From Isochrysis galbana (Eukaryota > Haptophyta > Isochrysidales > Isochrysidaceae), in NCBI GenBank assembly GCA_018136815.1, contig CM030934.1, positions 4,289,587-4,353,586 on the forward strand: a DNA stretch of 64,000 nucleotides, in the 5' to 3' direction. This document shows positions 55,870 through 63,545 of the stretch, piece by piece. Positions within the stretch are counted from its first letter, which is position 1; every line of letters starts with the position of its first letter. A program made the position numbers and the translations under genes. The notes below the pieces were generated by a model. The model ran no database searches. It was not told the DNA's origin and saw only the letters and a list, made by a program, of their open reading frames with translations.

Positions 55870-56145
55870 TTACGTTAGTGTTTTCGCAATATACGGTAAT
55901 ATTTTCCCCGGTCCCAGGGGTGCCCCCGCGGTTCCCGACCGCCTCTGCGTCCAGAGTCCCCCCGCGGAAAGAGTGAACGCACGGCGTGCACCTTCCTGGA
56001 AGTTGCTATGCGCACGCACGGCGCCCCGCGGGGGGGGGAGCCGATGTGCATACGCACGGCGTGCACAATGATTGCAAGCAATCACACGTGCTGCGCAAAC
56101 GAAACGTCTCGTATATGGCTACTTTACGTTAATGTGGGCCTTGGG
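55815..56145 (+). repeat. Repeat unit C (direct)
   Basis: Starts at the CCCCGGGGGAGCGGAGAGAC inner edge, then TTTACGTTAGTGTTTTCGCA, GCGGAAAGAGTGAACGCACG, CACCTTCCTGGAAGTTGCTA and ATATGGCTACTTTACGTTAA. It is inverted relative to unit A and therefore could be the partner right-hand end of the ankyrin/Fanzor-containing element. Confidence 0.8.
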
Positions 56146-56149
56146 GAAA

Positions 56150-56290
56150 AAAGTTTCTATGCGCACGCACGGCGCCCTCGCGAGGGGGAAGTCGATGCGC
56201 ATACGCACGGCGTGCTCAATGATTGCAAGTAATCACATGTGCTGCGTAAACGAAACATCTCATATACGGCGACTTTATGTTAAAAAAAGT
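56150..56290 (+). repeat. Repeat unit D (direct, partial)
   Basis: TCTATGCGCACGCACGGCGC through GCATACGCACGGCGTGCTCA to CATATACGGCGACTTTATGT. It follows unit C tandemly, as the second half-unit (62520-62600) follows unit E. Confidence 0.75.
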
Positions 56291-56297
56291 TTCTATG

Positions 56298-56379
56298 CAC
56301 AGCTTTGTTTTGTACCACTATTGTTCATAACTAAAAAGAAAACAGATTGTGGTCCTCTTTTGACGGAACGCGACTTTCA
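56298..56379 (+). repeat. Direct repeat left of the gene fragment
   Basis: TTTGTACCACTA, CTAAAAAGAAAACA and GGTCCTCTTTTGACGGAACG CGACTTTC recur at about 56795-56892. TTGACGGAACG is the tip motif of the inverted ends at 53620 and 62771, so this could be a diverged right tip of the Fanzor-containing element. Confidence 0.6.
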
Positions 56380-56745
56380 AGCCATACATGGGCCGTTGGT
56401 GCAAGGCAAACCTCATGCTCATCGGCGACTACTCCGACGAGTACGACAGGATCCCCAAGACCAAGTACATTGGAGACGAGGCCGCCGTCGCGTACCTCTG
56501 CATGGAATACATCATGGCGGTCGCGTACGCTGAAACGAATCCCATGGACCATGGAGCAAGTGCACCGAGCAGCTGGCAAACTCTACATGGAGAACAAGAA
56601 GGCCGTACTCGCACGCGTCACGGACCTCGCCACCCAAGATCAGCCAAGCGACACCGTCGCCTGCCAGCAGAACGACATCGACAATAGGATCGAGGAAGAG
56701 GGATGTGAGAAAAAGACGAAGAAGATGAAAACTCAGCCCGCGTAG
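56380..56745 (+). pseudogene. Copy 2 of the multicopy gene fragment
   Basis: About 92 percent identical to 12689-13050. It reads GRWCKANLMLIGDYSDEYDR and YIGDEAAVAYLCMEYIMAVA in one frame. A duplication of CCATGGA (7 extra bases near 56550) shifts the frame, so the remainder (LHGEQEGR against LYMENKKAVLARVTDL) is read in another. It lacks all of the N-terminal part present at 10.9-12.7 kb. It is framed by two direct repeats. Confidence 0.75.
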
Positions 56746-56794
56746 CTGGGAGTCACCGCGTGTTGAGAGGGGCGGGGGGGGGGAGCGTGATTAG

Positions 56795-56892
56795 CTTTGT
56801 ACCACTAATATTAGTGTGGCTACCTAAAAAGAAAACAAGAGCATATGGATGACAAAAAATCACCTGGCCCTCTTTTGACGGAACGCGACTTC
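56795..56892 (+). repeat. Direct repeat right of the gene fragment
   Basis: Matches 56298-56379 in blocks, including CCCTCTTTTGACGGAACGCG ACTTC, with a short insertion. It is followed by a G run (56895-56920). Confidence 0.6.
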
Positions 56893-56919
56893 CGCGGGGG
56901 GGGGGGAGGGGGAGGGGGA

Positions 56920-57551
56920 GGCTACCTTCTTCCTTCTTGTTTCTTTTCCCCGGTCTTCGCGCGTCGCTACTCCGTTGGCGTTCACTTGCACTTGCGCAAA
57001 TTATAGTTCGCTATGTATAAGAACCACCTCTTCTTTCTTTTCGCTTTTCACTCTTCTTCTTTCTTCCTCTGTTCTTTTTACTTTTTCCTGTTTTTTCTTC
57101 TGAGACATCGCGAATGCGACACAGTAGGTAGGTAGTCCGTGCGCTCTTCCCACTCCACAGGAAAATCGGTTCAAATCGCCCGTCGGCAGCTTCCTGCTCC
57201 GAGAGAATCTTTTCATCTCTTCTCCTTCACTACACTCCCTCGATGTACTCCTATGGAGTAAAGTACCGTATGGACGCCGAAACCGTAAATGTGGCCGGTT
57301 CATATTGTATTGGACAGTTTTCGAAACCGAAGCACCGCGGCGCTCGTGTCCAGAGAGAGGGGGAGCGAGCCCCAGAGGAGGGCGAGGAGAAGAGAGAGAG
57401 AGAGCCTCCCACAGTCGTCGTGGAACAAAAAGGAGGGAAGAGATGAATGAATACTGGAAGAGGTGGCGTGAGGCGAGGGAGATGCAGCAGCACGGATGAC
57501 GAGCGAGCGAGAGAGAGAGCACAGCACAACTCCACTCTCTCCCTCTCTCTC

Positions 57552-57585
<34 letters not shown>

Positions 57586-57812
57586 CTCTCTCTCTTTCAT
57601 CTCCCCCCCCCCCTCCCGCCCGCCCTCCCGCCCTCTCCCCCCCCCCCCCCCCCCCGCAGAAACCAAGCCTGAGAAGGCGTTATCCCTAGATCTTCCCATC
57701 TCTCAACTCCCTTGCCTCCCCCTCAACCCCCCGACGCCCCTTTCCCCCTTCTCTCCGCACCTCTCCTCCCCCTTCCTCTCCTCGCTGAGCTGCCCGTGCT
57801 CAACCCCGTCCA
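56920..57812. repeat. Pyrimidine-rich leader region of the next gene
   Basis: CT-rich patches (57020-57090), a nearly pure CT microsatellite (about 57545-57600) and C runs (57604-57656) end just before the ATG at 57813. Frames inside are low complexity. No other gene. Confidence 0.8.
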
Positions 57813-58748
57813 ATGGCCATGGCGATCGCCGGCGTGCCCGACATCCTCGCACACGAGGAGAGCAGCACCACCAAGCAACGACTCCGCTCCTTCTCCTTTG
57901 GGCGTGTGCGCAGGCCGTCAGCCGCCCCAACGAGCGGTGCACCCCACAGCCCCGACTCCGTCCGAAAGGCGGATCTTGAGCCGGCGCCGGCTGCAAAGAT
58001 GAAGTTACGCATGCGTGCGATGTCATTCTCGCGATCTCGCAAGCTCGCTCTCACCTCGGTCCTCGACGAAGACCGCCAAGGCTCTGGCAGGAAGGATGAG
58101 CCAGCGCCTCGAGGCAATGCAGGAGCAGCCGGAGAGGGCAACACTTGCAAGACCACTGGTTTGGGTGGTTTGCGGCGCAGCATGTCCTTTGGTCGGGCAC
58201 CAAAGCGAGGGCGGACGTCTCTCGCGACGAAGGCGGACTTGCACGAGCGCTTGTCTACCACGATCCCCTACGCGAATGCCGATGACCTAGGGGTCACAAA
58301 GCCGGCGGACATCGTCTCGGCGCCTGGATCGGATAAGCGGTTGCGGGAAATCGAAGCATTGCTGATGGGGGTTGGAGGAGGCCATGCTAGCAACTGGCTA
58401 CGGCGTGCGGAAGAGGCGATAGTTTCTCGGAATCTCGATGAGGAAGAGGTCGACTCCAAGATGCTCCTGGAAGAGCGCCTCTTCGTTCGACTGCCATTTT
58501 GGCCTTACTATAGGCCAAAACATATAAGCCGCAACGAAGATCACATCGTCATCGAGGGTATCGGACAAGGGACGATCATCAGCGCATTCCCAGTCAAGGA
58601 GTATAACTATGAGATAAAGCTAGTCATTGAATCCGAGGGTACCAATATGGTGATTGATGTGCGTTGCCTAAAGCGTGTACACTACAACAATCTCGCAACC
58701 AAGGCGCCCCGCAATCCTGCTACACTACCCAAGGGCAACCGCGTCTAA
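57813..58748 (+). CDS. Hypothetical protein with RSxSFGR repeats
   Basis: Single-exon ORF of 311 codons plus stop, ATG at 57813 (MAMAIAGVPDILAHEESS). The N-terminal half carries three variants of a basic Ser/Phe motif: RLRSFSFGRVRRPS, RMRAMSFSRSRKLALTS and LRRSMSFGRAPKRGRTSL. Each has an R-x-x-S core typical of basophilic kinase sites, possibly 14-3-3 docking. A helix (KRLREIEALLMGV) and a compact C-terminal domain follow: LEERLFVRLPFWPYYRPKHI, GIGQGTIISAFPVKEYNYEI, KLVIESEGTNMVIDVRCLKR. That beta-rich domain, with FxV repeats, I do not recognise. GC3-biased codons and an intact frame show a functioning gene, placed inside the repeat-rich block. Confidence 0.75.
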   Translation: MAMAIAGVPDILAHEESSTTKQRLRSFSFGRVRRPSAAPTSGAPHSPDSVRKADLEPAPAAKMKLRMRAMSFSRSRKLALTSVLDEDRQGSGRKDEPAPRGNAGAAGEGNTCKTTGLGGLRRSMSFGRAPKRGRTSLATKADLHERLSTTIPYANADDLGVTKPADIVSAPGSDKRLREIEALLMGVGGGHASNWLRRAEEAIVSRNLDEEEVDSKMLLEERLFVRLPFWPYYRPKHISRNEDHIVIEGIGQGTIISAFPVKEYNYEIKLVIESEGTNMVIDVRCLKRVHYNNLATKAPRNPATLPKGNRV

Positions 58749-59130
58749 CAATGCTGGCAAAGGACCAACGTGTTCACACGACCTTGCATGCGCATTGTAA
58801 GCACCACCGGAGTTGGTGCGGTCGATTGTTCAGGCGCTTACATGACTTGTCTTGCAATGTTTACTGAAGGGTGAAACGAGGGTGGATGGGCGTGACGATG
58901 GACCAGATTTTCTAATGCTGTGTAACCTGCACAGCGCCACTGCTGTCGCCGCACTTTTGCAATTATATGGGCTGGATCTCGTGACGCAGTTAGCAGCGAC
59001 TATTCCGAGGTTTCTCGTCATCTTCCTCGTCCAAGCGTGTTTGTGCCACTTGCTACGGCCGGTCAGAGCTTTTGCTTTTGTACAAACTTTTAGCCCGGTC
59101 ACTCACTAGGGGGTGCGGAGGGCACCACCT
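58749..59130. other. Intergenic, no gene seen
   Basis: 3' flank of the RSxSFGR gene. Short frames on both strands lack support. Confidence 0.4.
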
Positions 59131-59457
59131 GTAATGGGCAAACAAGGCCTAAATAAACTCCCTGTGGGTTCTAGTGCGGGAGACGAGCAGAAAAAATTGG
59201 GGGTCTCCCGGATTTTTTTTTGAAAAATTCAAACACCCAAAATTTCAGTGAGCCTTTGGCCTCTGACGGCTGACGGCCGCGCGGAAATATATATTCGGGT
59301 CCCCAAAAACTATTGTTATAGTTCGAGCGATGGAGCGCGCGCCGACCGCTCCTGATCCCCAGCCCACTGCCGTCACGACGCCCCACAGGGGCCGCCCCAA
59401 GCCGCCGGAGCCGAAGCGCTCGCACAGGCCGCCCCCCTAACCGACAGCGACGTCGAC

Positions 59458-60906
59458 ATGATCCTGCCTCCCTCGCCTCCCCACCAGGCTCAGAAGCAGG
59501 GAACAGGGAGAACCCTGTTCCCTGCAGACCAGCAGAACCAGTCTCTGGCTCTGCCGCCTGCCCCCACTGGCTTGCCAGTGCAACAAGGACTCCCCATGGT
59601 GGGTGGCAGCCTGGCTGCCACCCCCATGGTGGCAACTCCTACCAGCAGTGCACCCCTCGTGGGCGGGCACTTGACACAACAAACAATTCCTGGGGCCTTT
59701 ACGGCTTCCAACCCCTCAAACATCAATCCACAGAAATCCTACGCTGAGGCGGCCGGCCCCAAAGGGAAACTCCCTCAAGAAGCAAGACAAGCCCCACCTC
59801 AACAAGCCAAGCTCCACCCGCCGCCCTCGCGCAAGCGGGCGGACCCACAATCGGAGCCAATTCCGCCTCAACACAACACCACACAATTTGCCTCACCCCA
59901 TCATGATGAGGAGGAAGAACCGGACGACACTCCATTCTTCGTACAGCTAGCGCAGCTAGCTGATGACAAAAAGGACATCAAAAGCGAGGATGTGGCAACC
60001 TATATGAAGTACCTTCTCTCCAAGCTGGAGGGCTTGGATGCCACCCCGGATGGCATGGACAAAGGACGCAAAGGTCCTTGGATCTTCTACGTCGATGAAG
60101 ACGCTCACGATCAATTCAAAGCCGCCTATGGCGACAAGCTCCAAGCGGCCCTCTCAGGTGTCTCTCACGAATTTGCAGTTACATACGGCGCTCTAGCCGA
60201 CTCGGCTCCGCGCAAGTCTAGCGCCATCCGGTCCTCGCTGAAGGAGGTGGCGACTTACATTGTATTTCGCATCTTCGACCCGGTTAAGGCCTACAAAACG
60301 AAAACTCGGCACCTAGCGAGCGCATTGGAACGCGAAGGTTTCCACGTACTAAGGGGAAACCAACAACGCGCCAAGACCACTGTGGAAGGGATCACGAAGG
60401 TTGAGTCGGGCAAACGCCCGATTTGGCACTTTTACGTCTACACGGACACATCCGCCTTGGGACACCGCTTCCCACGCAATTTCCACATAACTCTCGACGA
60501 CGGAGAGAACTTCAATCTAGATTACGCGGTCCGTTCTTCGGTCGAATGCGTAACTCCGGAGGGAGAAATAGCCATCCACGGCACCCCCGGGGGGTGCAAA
60601 GGATACGATAAGCCGTGGGCAATATCCTTCTTACGCAAAAACCAGGTCATGGATTTCAGGGCCCTGATGGGGCTCGGAGCGGCGGCACCATGCCGCCGAT
60701 TCATGGCGGGAGAATGCAAGAACAACCGCACGAAAGGACGGCAAATCGTCCAATGCTCATCCAGCCACGACATCCCCGGATGTTGGGCAAAGGACCCGGC
60801 TACGGGCAAGCAAATATGTATGGTCAAATGCAATCTGAAACCCAATAAGGCCTATCCAGGCTACTGTGTTAACGGAGCAAGCTGCCTATACCGCCACGGT
60901 GAATAA
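59458..60906 (+). CDS. LINE ORF1 (gag-like) with C-terminal Cys/His motifs
   Basis: 482 codons from the ATG at 59458. An upstream ATG (59330, MERAPTAPDPQPTAVTT) is one frame away and probably was the original start; a one-base change within 59340-59440, near a C run, would connect them. The N-terminal third is Pro/Gln-rich. The middle has helices (QLAQLADDKKDIKSEDVATY, MKYLLSKLEGLDATPDG) and a folded region (WIFYVDEDAHDQFKAAYGDK, IWHFYVYTDTSALGHRFPRN). The C terminus carries two Cys/His clusters, CRRFMAGECKNN...CSSSHDIPGC and C-x8-C-x5-C-x3-H in GYCVNGASCLYRHGE, of the CCCH kind seen in algal LINE ORF1 proteins. These proteins bind the element's RNA. It overlaps the start of ORF2 by 41 bases. 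Confidence 0.8.
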   Translation: MILPPSPPHQAQKQGTGRTLFPADQQNQSLALPPAPTGLPVQQGLPMVGGSLAATPMVATPTSSAPLVGGHLTQQTIPGAFTASNPSNINPQKSYAEAAGPKGKLPQEARQAPPQQAKLHPPPSRKRADPQSEPIPPQHNTTQFASPHHDEEEEPDDTPFFVQLAQLADDKKDIKSEDVATYMKYLLSKLEGLDATPDGMDKGRKGPWIFYVDEDAHDQFKAAYGDKLQAALSGVSHEFAVTYGALADSAPRKSSAIRSSLKEVATYIVFRIFDPVKAYKTKTRHLASALEREGFHVLRGNQQRAKTTVEGITKVESGKRPIWHFYVYTDTSALGHRFPRNFHITLDDGENFNLDYAVRSSVECVTPEGEIAIHGTPGGCKGYDKPWAISFLRKNQVMDFRALMGLGAAAPCRRFMAGECKNNRTKGRQIVQCSSSHDIPGCWAKDPATGKQICMVKCNLKPNKAYPGYCVNGASCLYRHGE

Positions 60907-61785
60907 TAATAGTCTTAAGATTGCGACATACAATTTGAATGGAGCGAAACACAAGCTAGCGTCTACTCTAGCACAAGCGAGGTTAGGAGGAATCCATATC
61001 CTTTATGCGCAAGAGTTGCATCACTACAGCGATGGTTGGCACCTAAGGGTGCGCAACTTGGCCCGGTCCATGGGCTGGGACTGGTTTCAATCTCCCGCGA
61101 CGAGGGGAGACCCCGGATGCGGAGTGGCGGTAGCCATCAGAAAGGACAGAGACGACGTAGTAGTAGAATCTTGGTCGGTAGTTATCCCGGGGAGGCTGAT
61201 GATAGTTAAAGCTAAAATCGGACATGAAACAATAGCCTTCTCGTCCGTATATCTAAGCGCGCAACCTAATAAACGTAGAGACGAAATAAAAGTACTACAC
61301 GCAGCGCCGGAGATACTCTCCCACACGATCCTAGCGGGCGATTTTAACTGCGTAGACAACGTCAATAGAGACACCCGATCCAGCGCGGGGGCGGCCCCCT
61401 ATGCGAATTCGGGAGGCAGAGCCCTAGCGAGGGCACTCGCCACGCATGGCCTCACGGACGTCCAACTGCTGGTCAACCCGGGCCTTAAAGACCAATACTC
61501 GAGATGCGGACATCAGACACACACTAGGATAGACCGCGTATACGCGGCTGAATATTACTCCACGTGGAGGTGGTACAAGGCGTACATAGATCTTAAGCTT
61601 TTCACGGGCATGGCGGCATCTGATCACCACCCAGTAGTCGCGACTTTCGCAATCGCCCCTCCCAGACGGGCGACGGAGATAGAAGCCAAGATACCGATGG
61701 AGGTGTTGGACGACCCGGAGGCACGCGAGATGATTCACCTCCTCTGGAGGCGCTTATACCCGGTCCCTCCGGAAGATGATTCAGG
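60866..61785 (+). pseudogene. LINE ORF2: AP-endonuclease domain, truncated
   Basis: The frame overlaps the end of ORF1 (plus-one frame). It codes for the endonuclease-exonuclease-phosphatase fold: LKIATYNLNGAKHK, HILYAQELHHYS (catalytic Glu), GCGVAVAIRKDRDD, IAFSSVYLSAQPNKRRDEIK, ILAGDFNCVDNVNRD (GDFN), RIDRVYAAEY (R-I-D) and MAASDHHPVVATF (SDH). All active-site residues are present. The frame continues past 61785 to 62287 only by reading through a minisatellite and repeat unit E, which is not LINE protein. The reverse transcriptase that should follow is absent. Confidence 0.88.
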
Positions 61786-61885
61786 GACCACCGCCTTCGC
61801 CGCCTCCTCCGTCACCACCACCGCCTTCGCCGCCTCCTCCGTCACCACCACCACCCTCGCCGCCTCCTCCATCACCACCACAGGC
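61786..61885. repeat. 30-bp minisatellite coding SPPPP in one frame
   Basis: About three copies of ACCACCGCCTTCGCCGCCTC CTCCGTCACC. Read from 61776 the frame gives PPSPPPPSPPPPSPP, followed by an Arg-rich stretch to a stop at about 62064-62066. In another frame it gives AFAASSVTTT. SPPPP repeats resemble pherophorin/extensin-type linkers, but here the sequence is a breakpoint patch. Confidence 0.8.
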
Positions 61886-62189
61886 TCCGCCTCCTCCGCC
61901 GCGTCCTTGGAGCAGGAGGAGGAACGAGTCGTGCGAGCAGCGCTTCCGCTCGGCGTCCAGTCGACAGGTGGCCGTGTCGAGGGAGTCGAACGAAGCCAGC
62001 GAGCAGGTGCACGAGAGGAGAGGACGGAGGACCGTACGGATGCGCGCCGAGTCGCCACCATCGTGAGGAAGACGAGGCCGAGGAGAGAGCTGGAGGGTGA
62101 GCGAGGAGGGAGGAGGGAGACAGGCAGTAGGAGCCTTCTCACTCTGGTAGGTCACGATGAGAGGGGGAGGGGAAGAGGGGGACCCCCCG

Positions 62190-62605
62190 GGGAGAGAGAG
62201 AGAGATCAGAAGACCAGATCAGTTGTTTATGTTAATGTTCTCGTCATATACTGTATTAATCAACTGGCCCCAGGGGGGTGCCCCTAGGGTTCCCATCCGT
62301 CCTCCGCGCCCAGAGTTCCCCCGCGGAAAGAGTGAACGCACGGCGTGCACCTTCCTGGAAGTTGCTATGCGCACGCACGGCGCCCCGCGGGGGGGGCAGA
62401 TGCACATCGCGCCGTGCCCACGCACGGCGTGCACAATGTGATTGCACGTGCTGTGCAAGAGAAACATCTCTTATATGGCTACTTTACGTAAATGTGGGCG
62501 TTAGGGTAATAGAGAAAAAGTTGGAATGCGCACGCACGGCGTCTCCGCGGGGGGACTGCACATCGCGCCGTGCCCATAATCAGGTGCCACGGGCAAATAT
62601 CTCTT
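62190..62605 (+). repeat. Repeat units E and F (right body)
   Basis: Inner edge CCCCCCGGGGAGAGAGAGAG, then GTTTATGTTAATGTTCTCGT, GCGGAAAGAGTGAACGCACG, CTTCCTGGAAGTTGCTATGC, TTATATGGCTACTTTACGTA. A second half-unit follows (GCGCACGCACGGCGTCTCCG, 62527-62600). Inverted relative to unit A and parallel to units C and D. Confidence 0.8.
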
Positions 62606-62707
62606 AAATGTATGAAAAGCGCCGACACGGCTCCCCCCCCCCCCCCGGGAAAGCAGGGAAAATAAGTTGTTACGCTAGTCTGCATTTAATTTTAAAATAA
62701 CGCTCTG

Positions 62708-62771
62708 TATACAACTGCGGACATTCGATCGCTCAATTCGACTGGTGTCCCACAATTGACGGAACGACACC
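62708..62771 (+). repeat. Right inverted end tip
   Basis: ACAACTGCGGACATTCGATCGCTCAATTCG...GACGGAACGACACC in the plus direction is the reverse complement of 53620-53680 with about five mismatches in 62. It closes the block that begins at 53620. No clear target-site duplication is visible outside the two tips. Confidence 0.75.
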
Positions 62772-63545
62772 TCCGCCATCGTTGCTGCACATCAGGTTGG
62801 CGGCCGGGGGGGGGGGATCTTCAGCCGCGCCATGCGGCCGCGAGTGCCACGGGCCAAGAGCTTTCGCCGTTCGTTCGCGTCAGCAGCCGATTTGCACACC
62901 CAGTCCGCATTTAATAGCTGCCCATTTCATCTGAATCTAAAAGCTGCCCGCATTTCAAAAGTATTACGAGTGCTGAGCCCCCCCCCCCTCCTCACCTCAT
63001 TAAGCCAGCATGTTAGGCAACCTGTTCCCCAAAGAAGTTGCGGTTTATTTATTTCAAGTTTTGGGGAGCTGCGAGCTGTGAAGGTGAAGAGAAAATTGAA
63101 AAAAAATCAGTTTTGGAACGGAGCGGTAGTAATAAATTATAATAATTAATGTTATGACCTAGCCAACCCCACTAGCAATTGAACACAACTTTTCAGCCCC
63201 GGACTCCCACCCACGACCTACATTCATTTCAGAGGAGAATATTGGTCCGATCGGCCGGCGCGGCGGGGGTGGCGGCAGGAGAGGAGGGGAGCGACGCGCG
63301 CTCGCTCCATGTCCATGACCCTATAATTTGTAAAGATAGTTACGATGGATAAAAGAAGCAATAGTATTAATTTCAACTGGGTGTATACTTGGTCGCCTTG
63401 GAGCGCGCCGGCGCGGCTCTTCTCTCTATGTGTTGGGCACTTAGGACCCCCCGCGAGCAATCTCGGCCCTTTGTGAAATAATGGTAATGGACTCAACAGT
63501 CACCCAACAATGAAGACAATGCTGTTGACCCCCCCCCAGACCCCG
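62772..63545. other. Intergenic, includes a 75-bp dispersed repeat copy
   Basis: At 63145-63215, ATTAATGTTATGACCTAGCC then AACCCCACTAGC...ACACAACTTTTC matches 45262-45340 and 24721-24795. At about 63303-63326 a reversed LINE-leader-like ATAGGGTCATGGA occurs. No gene seen. Confidence 0.5.

Larger units (their letters stand above)
59131..61785 (+). mobile_element. Two-ORF LINE (non-LTR retrotransposon), 3'-truncated
   Basis: A leader (59131-59329, partly shared with 411-522) is followed by ORF1 and by ORF2 carrying an AP-endonuclease domain. The sequence stops matching a LINE at about 61785, where a 30-bp minisatellite starts. The reverse-transcriptase domain is missing. LINEs normally lose their 5' end, so loss of the 3' part suggests later rearrangement rather than incomplete insertion. 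Confidence 0.85.

Noticed and set aside
53740..56290. Repeated CACGGCGTGCAC blocks as a CRISPR-like array
   Set aside because: Repeats are long, few and unevenly spaced, and the sequence is eukaryotic; they are transposon units.
61776..62066. SPPPP-repeat ORF as a pherophorin gene
   Set aside because: No signal peptide or pherophorin domain; it begins inside the truncated LINE and is encoded by a three-copy minisatellite.
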